From: Streptomyces panaciradicis | GTDB taxonomy: Bacteria > Actinomycetota > Actinomycetes > Streptomycetales > Streptomycetaceae | DNA: 64,000 nt | Assembly (NCBI RefSeq): GCF_023516615.1 | Contig: NZ_JAMGBF010000025.1 | Span: 1 to 64,000, forward strand | Direction of reading: 5' to 3' | Part shown: one piece after another, positions 16,687-23,507 of the stretch | How the letters are laid out: each line of letters starts with the position of its first letter | How positions within the stretch are numbered: position 1 is the first letter of the stretch | Notes under the pieces: model-generated | Databases searched by the model: none | The model's input: the letters and a program-made list of their open reading frames with translations, nothing else | Told to the model about the DNA's origin: nothing | Translations under genes and position numbers: made by a program

Positions 16687-18492
16687 TCAGCGGCGGGCAT
16701 ACTCACGGAAGCCGCGGCCGGTCTTGCGGCCCAGGCAGCCCGCGGCCACCAGGTGCTCCAGGAGCGGGGCCGGAGCGAGGCCCGGGTCGCGGAACTCGCG
16801 GTGCAGGACCTTCTCGATGGCGAGCGAGACGTCGAGGCCGACGACGTCCAGCAGCTCGAAGGGGCCCATCGGGTAGCCGCCGCCCAGCTTCATCGCCGCG
16901 TCGATGTCGTCCAGGGACGCGTAGTGCTCCTGCACCATCTTGATCGCGTTGTTGAGGTATGGGAAGAGCAGCGCGTTCACGATGAAGCCGGCCCGGTCGC
17001 CGCAGTCGACGGCGTGCTTCCTGATCTTGACGCAGACCTCGCGGACCGTGGAGTGGACGTCCTCGGCGGTGAGCACCGTACGCACGACCTCGACGAGCTT
17101 CATCGCCGGCGCCGGGTTGAAGAAATGCATGCCGATCACGTCCTGCGGACGCGAGGTGGCGCGGGCGCAGGCGACGACGGGCAGCGAGGAGGTGGTGGTG
17201 GCCAGGACCGCGCCCGGCTTGCAGACCTTGTCCAGCGCCTGGAACAGCTGCTGCTTGACCTCCAGGTCCTCGGCGACCGCCTCGACGGCCAGGTCGACGT
17301 CGGCGAAGGCCTCGTAGGACCCGGCCGGCGTGATCCGCTCCAGGGTCTGCGCGGCGGCCTCGGCCGTCATCCGCCCCTTGTCGACCGAGCGGGAGAGGGA
17401 CTTGCCGATGCGGGCCTTGGCGGTCTGCGCCTTCTCCTCGCTGCGGGCGGCCAGGACGACGTCGTAGCCGGCCTTGGCGAAGACCTCGGCGATGCCGGAG
17501 GCCATGGTGCCCGAGCCGGCGACGCCGACGGAGCGGACCGGGCGGCCGGGCGCGGCCAGGTCGCCGGAGGCGGGGGTGAGGGCGTCCGGCACGACCGTCG
17601 CGCTGCCGGGAGCGTCGTAGCTGTAGAAGCCGCGGCCCGACTTGCGGCCGGTCAGACCGGCCTCGCTGAGCTGCTTGAGGATCGGCGCGGGCGCGTGCAG
17701 CCGGTCGTGGGACTCGGCGTACATGGCCTCCAGGACCGTGCGCGCGGTGTCGATGCCGATCAGGTCGAGCAGGGCGAGCGGGCCCATCGGCAGACCGCAG
17801 CCCAGCCGCATCGCGGCGTCGATGTCCTCACGGGAGGCGTACTTCGCCTCGTACATCGCGGCGGCCTGGTTGAGGTAGCCGAACAGCAGGCCGTCGGCGA
17901 CGAATCCGGGCCGGTCGCCGACCGCGACGGGCTCCTTGCCGAGGTCGAGGGCGAGGTCGGTGACGGCCGCGACGGCGGTGGGCGCGGTCAGGACCGAGGA
18001 GACGACCTCGACCAGCTTCATCGCGGGCGCCGGGTTGAAGAAGTGCAGGCCGAGCACGCGCTCGGGGCGGGCCGAGTCGGCGGCCAGGCGGGTCACCGAC
18101 AGGGCGTTGGTGCCGGTCGCCAGGATCGTCTCCGGGCGCACGATCGTGTCGAGCTCGCGGAAGATCTGGTGCTTGATCTCGTACGACTCCGGAACGACCT
18201 CGATGACCAGGTCGGCGTCGGCCGCGGCGCGCAGGTCGGTGGAGATGCGCACGCGGGCGAGGACGTCGGCGCGTTCCTGCTCGGTCAGCCGGCCCTTCTC
18301 CACGGCGCGGGCGGTGGCGGCCTCCACGGCGGCGACCGCCTTGGCGGCGGCGGCCTCGCTGATGTCGATGCCGACGACCTGACGGCCGGCCTTGGCGAGG
18401 ACCTCGGCGATGCCGGTGCCCATCGTGCCGAGACCGACGACGGCAACGGTCGAGAGCGGGGAGTGAGGGGGCTGGGACAGGGGAGTGGCCAT
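16687..18492 (-). CDS. tandem-duplicated 3-hydroxybutyryl-CoA dehydrogenase
   Basis: This 601-residue protein consists of two complete 3-hydroxyacyl-CoA dehydrogenase units in series. Each has a Rossmann nucleotide loop (VGLGTMGTGIAE near residue 18 and AGSGTMASGIAE near residue 318) and the same catalytic block HFFNPAPAMKLVEV, which carries the His-Glu dyad with correct 12-residue spacing. In the second half the conserved Asn of GFIVNALL is present; in the first half it is Asp (GFVADGLL). The enzyme interconverts acetoacetyl-CoA and 3-hydroxybutyryl-CoA with NAD(P)H, feeding crotonyl-CoA to Ccr. The usual single-unit enzyme is about 285 residues. GGAG precedes ATG 18492. Confidence 0.93.
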   Translation of the reverse strand: MATPLSQPPHSPLSTVAVVGLGTMGTGIAEVLAKAGRQVVGIDISEAAAAKAVAAVEAATARAVEKGRLTEQERADVLARVRISTDLRAAADADLVIEVVPESYEIKHQIFRELDTIVRPETILATGTNALSVTRLAADSARPERVLGLHFFNPAPAMKLVEVVSSVLTAPTAVAAVTDLALDLGKEPVAVGDRPGFVADGLLFGYLNQAAAMYEAKYASREDIDAAMRLGCGLPMGPLALLDLIGIDTARTVLEAMYAESHDRLHAPAPILKQLSEAGLTGRKSGRGFYSYDAPGSATVVPDALTPASGDLAAPGRPVRSVGVAGSGTMASGIAEVFAKAGYDVVLAARSEEKAQTAKARIGKSLSRSVDKGRMTAEAAAQTLERITPAGSYEAFADVDLAVEAVAEDLEVKQQLFQALDKVCKPGAVLATTTSSLPVVACARATSRPQDVIGMHFFNPAPAMKLVEVVRTVLTAEDVHSTVREVCVKIRKHAVDCGDRAGFIVNALLFPYLNNAIKMVQEHYASLDDIDAAMKLGGGYPMGPFELLDVVGLDVSLAIEKVLHREFRDPGLAPAPLLEHLVAAGCLGRKTGRGFREYARR

Positions 18493-18886
18493 CGCGGACT
18501 CCAGGAATGAGGGTGACGACTGGAAGCGCCCCCGGGTGCGCCGAGACCGGCCCGGCCGAAGCCGTGCCCTGGCGCACCGGGTGCGTGGATGAGTGCGGGT
18601 GTTGCCGGGCTGCGAGCGCACACGCCCGGTGCCGTTGCCGATGGGCGTGCACACGCCCGGAGCGAACGGCGGAATCCGACCGGCCCTGTCCCGGGGCCGG
18701 GTCGTGCTGCGGTACATGAGGTACCGAACCGACTGCTCTCACGACGGCTGCGTCACCAGGCCGCCACGAGGGGGTGCGAGTGGGTAACTCGCTCGTATGA
18801 GCTTAACCGGTGGGTAACGAGCGCGCCAGACCCCGTGTTTGTGATGTACGTCCCGAGCCCTCGACGGTCCCTCTAATCTCGGTGCC
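18493..18886. other. 394-base divergent intergenic region
   Basis: I see no gene. The minus-strand side would hold the promoter of the 3-hydroxybutyryl-CoA dehydrogenase. The side next to the HEAT gene has a TAATCT element eleven bases before the ATG. Two copies of GTGGGTAAC occur 30 bases apart (18780-18788 and 18810-18818); the second is part of the inverted repeat TTAACC-GGT-GGGTAA. G/C-rich imperfect palindromes fill 18530-18660. Confidence 0.6.
18780..18818. repeat. paired GTGGGTAAC elements
   Basis: This is an exact 9-base direct repeat with a 30-base period. The downstream copy overlaps the inverted repeat TTAACC-GGT-GGGTAA at 18803-18817. The spacing of about three helical turns suggests a regulator binding site, but no regulator can be named. 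Confidence 0.45.
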
Positions 18887-19462
18887 ATGGACGAAGAGTT
18901 GCGATCACTCACGGAGCGTTTACGGCAGGAGTCCGGAGGGTCCGTCGCGTACCAGCGGCTCACGGCGACCGAAGACCTCGACGAGCTGGCCGGCGTCCTC
19001 ACCGAGCCGGGGCAGCCGCTGTGGGCCAGGGAGCTGGCCGCGTTCCGGCTGGGCCTCGCCGGCGACCGGCGCGCCTTCGAGTCCCTCGTCCTGCTGCTGA
19101 ACCACCGTGACCCGCAGCGCTGCGCCTCCGCCTCCTACGCCCTGGCCCGCCTCGGCGACCCGCGCACCGCCCGCGCGGCGGCCGCTCTCGCCACCAACGA
19201 ACTCCGCGTCGCCTACGCCCTGCACCCGGTCCGCCTCCTGGCGGAGCTGCGCGCCCCGGAGTCCGTGCCGGCGCTGATCACGACGCTGGAGCGCAGGCTG
19301 CGTCCGCACGATCCCTACCGCCGGGTGGCCCTCGCCTGCGTGGAGGGGCTCGGCACGCTCCAGGACGCCCGCGCCCGGCCGGTGCTCAACGAGGCCCTGG
19401 CGCACCCGGCCCTCGCGGAGGCGGCGGTGCGGGCGCTGGCACGCATCCCGCGCCAGCGGTGA
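18887..19462 (+). CDS. HEAT-repeat domain protein with TTA codon
   Basis: This 191-residue, all-helical protein has HEAT/PBS-lyase-type repeats (WARELAAFRLGLAGD, CASASYALARLGDP, RVALACVEGLGTLQD, LAEAAVRALARIP) spaced about 30-35 residues apart. Such repeats usually mediate protein contacts. No enzyme motif is seen. Codon 12 (18920-18922) is TTA, so efficient translation should need the bldA tRNA, which in Streptomyces appears late in development. The TAATCT element close to the ATG and the lack of a clear ribosome site suggest a very short leader. Confidence 0.85.
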   Translation: MDEELRSLTERLRQESGGSVAYQRLTATEDLDELAGVLTEPGQPLWARELAAFRLGLAGDRRAFESLVLLLNHRDPQRCASASYALARLGDPRTARAAAALATNELRVAYALHPVRLLAELRAPESVPALITTLERRLRPHDPYRRVALACVEGLGTLQDARARPVLNEALAHPALAEAAVRALARIPRQR

Positions 19463-19487
19463 CGCGGAGCCGGACGGCGCTACGGCG

Positions 19488-19889
19488 TCACCGACCGCCG
19501 AGCACGGCGAGCGCCTCGATCTCCAGCAGGAACTCCGGCCGGACCAGCGCGGCGACCTGCACCGCCGAGGCGGCCGGCAGCCGGTCGTCGGGTATGTGCT
19601 CGGCACGGGCCGCGCGGATCGCCGGCATATGGGCCATGTCCGTCACGAAATAGGTGAGTTTGACGACGTCGTCGAAGGAGGCGCCGGCGGCGGCCAGACA
19701 GCGGCGGAGGTTCTCGAAGACCTGGCGGGCCTGCGCCTCGGGGTCACCCTCGCCGACGAGCTTGCCGTCCTCGTCCACCGCGATCTGGCCCGCGACGGCG
19801 ACGAGGCGGCCGGTGCCCATGACCACGTGGCTGTACTGGGCGGCGGGGAAGACGCCGTCGGGGGCGGGAATCCTGGTCAGCTCACTCAT
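19488..19889 (-). CDS. RidA/YjgF-family protein
   Basis: This 133-residue protein is of the reactive-intermediate deaminase family, trimeric in known members, which hydrolyses enamine/imine products of PLP enzymes. The family pattern includes an N-terminal PAPDGVFPAAQYSHVV, the central VAGQIAVDEDGKLVG, and the C-terminal PAASAVQVAALVRPEFLLEIEA. The canonical Arg of the RidA subgroup (usually R-x-x-V) reads A-S-A-V here, so it belongs to another YjgF subgroup and its substrate is open. It is convergent with the HEAT gene. Confidence 0.88.
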   Translation of the reverse strand: MSELTRIPAPDGVFPAAQYSHVVMGTGRLVAVAGQIAVDEDGKLVGEGDPEAQARQVFENLRRCLAAAGASFDDVVKLTYFVTDMAHMPAIRAARAEHIPDDRLPAASAVQVAALVRPEFLLEIEALAVLGGR

Positions 19890-19947
19890 GCGTCCATGGT
19901 GGACCACGGGTCTGACAACGCCCGCCCCCGACCGGGCCCCCGACGGG

Positions 19948-21525
19948 TCAGCCGCGGAAGCCGACCAGGCCGTGCAGCGCCGAACCGCGGGCCGAGGGCG
20001 AGGCCGCCTTCGAGGAGGTCAGCGGCTTGGGATCGGGCAGCTTCCGGCAGACCGCGTCGATCTCCCCGGCGCCGCGCGGCACCATGCCGTCGGACAGGTA
20101 GTCCGCGAGGTGCTTGTCCAGGCAGGCGTTGCCGCTGAGCGTGATGCCGTGGTTCCCGCCGCCCTCCTCGACGACGAGACTCGAACCGGCCAGCATCCGG
20201 TGGACCGTCACACCGCCCTCGTACGGCGTGGCCGCGTCGTTCGTCGCCTGGAACAGCAGCACCGGCGGCAGCTTGCCGTTGGCGATGTTCAGGGGCCGCG
20301 CCGCGTCCGTCGGCCAGAACGCGCACGGCGCGTTGTACCAGGCGTTGTTCCACGCCATGAAGGGTGCCTTGTCGTACACCTCCCAGGTGTCCTTGTGCCA
20401 CTGCCTCCAGTCCCGCGGCCAGCCCGCGTCGCGGCACTGCACCGAGGTGTAGACGCTGTAGCCGTTGTCCCCCGAGGCGTCGAGCGCGCCGAAGTTCTCG
20501 TACGCCTCGACCAGCGGATCGGCGTTCTTGTCGTTCACGTAGGCCGCGAACGCCTCGGCGAGGTAGGGCCAGTAGCCGTTGTAGTAGCCGCCGGGGATGA
20601 AGGTGTCCTCCAGTTCGGAGGCGCCCACCTTGCCGCCGGCCGGCTTCTTCGCGAGCGCCCCGCGCATCGCGTACCACTTGGCCTCGATCCGCTCCGGATC
20701 CTTGCCGAGCCTGTACGTCGAGTCGTACTTGGCGATCCAGGACATCAGGGCCCGGTGGCGGTCGTTGAACGCGTAGTCCTGCGCGAGGTTGTCGTCGTAC
20801 CAGACGCCCGTCGGGTCGACGATCGAGTCCAGGACCATGCGCTTGACGCGCTGGGGGAAGAGCTTGGCGTAGACGGCGCCCAGATAGGTGCCGTAGGAGT
20901 AGCCGAAGTAGCTGGTCCTCCGGTACCCGGTCGCCGCGCGGATCGCGTCCATGTCCCGCACGGTCTGGACGGTGTCGATGTACGGCAGCACGCTCGCGTA
21001 CGTGCGGCCGCAGGCGGCGGCGAAGGCCTTGGCGCGCCGCAGGCCGGCCCGCTCCGTCGCGGGGGTGGCCGGCACGGTGTCGGGGCGCACCGCGTCGAAG
21101 TGGCCCGGCGCGCAGTTCAGGGCGGGCCTGCTTCTGCCCACCCCGCGCGGGTCGAAGCCGATGACGTCGTAGCGGGACGCGACCGCCTTGGGCAGCGAGG
21201 ACGCCACGAACCCGGCGAGGGTGAGGCCGCTGCCGCCCGGCCCGCCGGGGTTGACCAGCAGCGGGCCCAGGCTCTTCTTCGTGGTGTGCTTCACCCGCGA
21301 CAGGGCGAGGGTGATCTGCTTGCCGTGCGGGTCGTCGTGGTCGAGCGGGACCTTGAGGGACGCGCACTGGAGCGTCGGATAGTCGGTGGTGCCGCAACTC
21401 TTCCAGGCGAGTCTCGCGGCGGGGACGGTGTCCGCGGTGCCCGGGGCGCTCGCGTCGGCGGGGCCGGCCGTGACGGTGGCGGCCACGACGACGGCGGCGC
21501 ACAGCACGGCTGCGCGTTGTCTCAT
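19948..21525 (-). CDS. secreted alpha/beta-hydrolase, tripeptidyl aminopeptidase family (S33)
   Basis: This 525-residue exported protease is of the Streptomyces Tap/SlpD/SlpE group. The signal peptide is clear (MRQRAAVLCAAVVVAATVTAGPADA). The nucleophile elbow is GYSYG near residue 215, the oxyanion region is NPGGPGGSG, the acid is probably Asp in NDAATP, and the histidine is in GGGNHG. The C-terminal TAP-like domain follows. Several cysteines suit an extracellular fold. ATG 21525 has GGGAGGA upstream. It probably releases N-terminal tripeptides from peptides outside the cell. Confidence 0.92.
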   Translation of the reverse strand: MRQRAAVLCAAVVVAATVTAGPADASAPGTADTVPAARLAWKSCGTTDYPTLQCASLKVPLDHDDPHGKQITLALSRVKHTTKKSLGPLLVNPGGPGGSGLTLAGFVASSLPKAVASRYDVIGFDPRGVGRSRPALNCAPGHFDAVRPDTVPATPATERAGLRRAKAFAAACGRTYASVLPYIDTVQTVRDMDAIRAATGYRRTSYFGYSYGTYLGAVYAKLFPQRVKRMVLDSIVDPTGVWYDDNLAQDYAFNDRHRALMSWIAKYDSTYRLGKDPERIEAKWYAMRGALAKKPAGGKVGASELEDTFIPGGYYNGYWPYLAEAFAAYVNDKNADPLVEAYENFGALDASGDNGYSVYTSVQCRDAGWPRDWRQWHKDTWEVYDKAPFMAWNNAWYNAPCAFWPTDAARPLNIANGKLPPVLLFQATNDAATPYEGGVTVHRMLAGSSLVVEEGGGNHGITLSGNACLDKHLADYLSDGMVPRGAGEIDAVCRKLPDPKPLTSSKAASPSARGSALHGLVGFRG

Positions 21526-21660
21526 GGAGTCCTCCCAGGACGGAAGGGGCCGGGCCGTGAAGGTCACGGTCCTCGCCGAATCGTCCCGGCCCATGGACCT
21601 GGAAGAACTCGTTGTGGCGATAGTTGACCCGATCGGGCCGCCGGATGCGCTCGATTGCTC

Positions 21661-22704
21661 TCAGATCAGCGAAAGTTGGGTCGGTTCGGCGACGTCCGTC
21701 CCGGCCGGCTCCGGGGGCCGGATCCGCCGGGGCATCCCCGCGCGCGCGGGGCCGATCCCGTACTCCTGCGCCAGCTCGTGCACCTGACGGGTGATCCGGC
21801 GCTGGTACCACTTCGGGGCGTACGCGCCGTCCGCGTACAGGCGCTCGTAGCGCGCCACCAGATGCGGGTGCCGCTCGGCCAGCCAGGCCATGAACCACTC
21901 GCGGGCGCCCGGGCGCAGGTGCAGCACCAGGGGGGTGACGGACGTGGCCCCCGAGGCCGCGATGGCGCGCACGGTGGCGCGCAGTTGACCCGGGTGGTCG
22001 CTCAGGAACGGCAGCACCGGTGCCATCAGCACACCGCACCCGATGCCGTGGTCCGTGAACGCGCGCACCACCTCCAGGCGGCGCTCCGGCGCGGGCGTGC
22101 CCGGCTCCACCGTGCGCCACAGCTCGGGGTCGGTGAAGCCGACCGAGACCGAGATGCCGACGTCCGTCACCTGTGCCGCCTGCACGATCAGGTCCAGGTC
22201 GCGCAGGATCAGCGTGCCCTTGGTCAGGATCGAGAAGGGGTTGGCGTGGTCGCGCAGCGCGGACAGGATGCCCGGCATCAGGCGGTAGCGGCCCTCCGCC
22301 CGCTGGTAGCAGTCGACGTTGGTGCCCATCGCGATGTGCTCGCCCTGCCAGCGGCGTGAGCCCAGCTGGCGGCGCAGCACCTCCGGGGCGTTCACCTTGA
22401 CCACGATCTGGGAGTCGAAGTCGAGCCCCGAGTCGAGGTCGAGATAGGTGTGCGTCTTCCTGGCGAAGCAGTACACGCACGCGTGCGAGCACCCCCGGTA
22501 GGGGTTGACCGTCCACTCGAACGGCATCCGCGACGCCCCCGGCACCCGGTTGACGATCGAGCGGGCCCGCACCTCGTGGAAGGTGATCCCGCGGAACTCC
22601 GGCGTGTCGAAGGTCCTGCTCACGACCGCGTCCGCGCCGAACAGCGCGGCGTCGGCCGCCCGGCTGTGGCCGCCGGACTCCACTGTGAGGTTCTCCCAGC
22701 GCAT
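21661..22704 (-). CDS. Rv2578c-family radical SAM protein
   Basis: This 347-residue radical SAM enzyme has the [4Fe-4S] cluster motif C-x3-C-x2-C in GCSHACVYC near residue 72, then a TIM-barrel core (MGTNVDCYQ, ILTKGTLILRDLDL, GISVSVGF). The PYRGCSHAC and KTHTYLDL context is typical of the Rv2578c group, distantly like spore photoproduct lyase. The reaction is unknown. A LexA-like box lies 31-46 bases upstream of the start, pointing to induction by DNA damage. It is divergent from the SRPBCC gene. Confidence 0.9.
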   Translation of the reverse strand: MRWENLTVESGGHSRAADAALFGADAVVSRTFDTPEFRGITFHEVRARSIVNRVPGASRMPFEWTVNPYRGCSHACVYCFARKTHTYLDLDSGLDFDSQIVVKVNAPEVLRRQLGSRRWQGEHIAMGTNVDCYQRAEGRYRLMPGILSALRDHANPFSILTKGTLILRDLDLIVQAAQVTDVGISVSVGFTDPELWRTVEPGTPAPERRLEVVRAFTDHGIGCGVLMAPVLPFLSDHPGQLRATVRAIAASGATSVTPLVLHLRPGAREWFMAWLAERHPHLVARYERLYADGAYAPKWYQRRITRQVHELAQEYGIGPARAGMPRRIRPPEPAGTDVAEPTQLSLI

Positions 22705-22734
22705 GACGCCTCCTCGGTGCCGCTACCCCGAGAG

Positions 22735-22750
22735 TGAAACACGTGTTCGA
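22735..22750. promoter_or_regulatory. LexA-like SOS box upstream of the radical SAM gene
   Basis: Read on the minus strand the site is TCGAACACGTGTTTCA. It matches the actinobacterial and Bacillus-type LexA palindrome TCGAAC-N4-GTTCGA with one half perfect and two mismatches in the other. A TTGCAC lies directly upstream on the same strand, so LexA here would overlap the promoter. Binding is inferred. Confidence 0.6.
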
Positions 22751-22894
22751 ATTATCGTGCAAGGCCTGTTTCTGATCGCTTCCGACGCCCTCGAGACACC
22801 TGTGTGCCGCCCTGGGGCACCCCGATTTGGGTGGCCGTGGGCGGGGGTGGTTGGCTTGCCCCAACCCCGAGAACGCAAGTCCTGGAGGAAATCG

Positions 22895-23338
22895 ATGGCG
22901 CAGGTCGAGGCCACTACTGAGCGGGTCGTCGCGGCGGACGCGGAGAAGGTGTTCGACGCCCTCGCCGACTACAGCGGCACGCGCGCGAAGCTGCTGCCCG
23001 AGCACTTCAGCGAGTACGAGGTGCGCGAGGGCGGCGACGGCGAGGGCACCCTCGTCCACTGGAAGCTCCAGGCCACCAGCAAGCGCGTCCGCGACTGCCT
23101 CCTGGAGGTCACCGAGCCCACCGACGGGCAGCTCGTGGAGAAGGACCGCAACTCCTCCATGGTCACCACCTGGACGGTCACCCCGGCCGGCGAGGGCAAG
23201 TCCCGCGTCGTCGTCACCACCGTGTGGAACGGCGCCGGCGGCATCGGCGGCTTCTTCGAGAAGACCTTCGCGCCCAAGGGCCTCGCCCGGATCTACGACG
23301 CCGTGCTCGCGAAGCTCGCCACCGAGGTGGAGAAGTAA
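22895..23338 (+). CDS. SRPBCC-fold protein
   Basis: This 147-residue START-like (SRPBCC/polyketide cyclase) domain protein has beta-strand-rich segments ending in a long C-terminal helix (LARIYDAVLAKLATEVE). Such domains bind hydrophobic ligands in a cavity. No catalytic residue can be pointed to. The start is firm: GGAGGAAATCG lies directly before ATG 22895. It stands alone between a divergent and a downstream gene, and its physiological role is unknown. Confidence 0.88.
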   Translation: MAQVEATTERVVAADAEKVFDALADYSGTRAKLLPEHFSEYEVREGGDGEGTLVHWKLQATSKRVRDCLLEVTEPTDGQLVEKDRNSSMVTTWTVTPAGEGKSRVVVTTVWNGAGGIGGFFEKTFAPKGLARIYDAVLAKLATEVEK

Positions 23339-23507
23339 GTCGGCCGTGAACGCGGGGCGTTGCCCCTCGTAGTTCCCGCCCACCGGCCCTCTCACCGGTT
23401 CGAGTGGATCTCCGCCCGGCGCCCTCGCACTCCGTAACTCGCCGCGCTTGCTCGCAGTTGTCGCTTACGCGGGAATTGTGCGGCAGGCGCGACGAGGGGA
23501 GCGGCAC

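Noticed and set aside
19886..23395. Very long open frame (over 1100 codons) on the minus strand
   Set aside because: It is a frame shadow of the protease and radical SAM genes, with Arg/Gly/Pro-rich translation and no domain. Long spurious frames are expected at this GC content.
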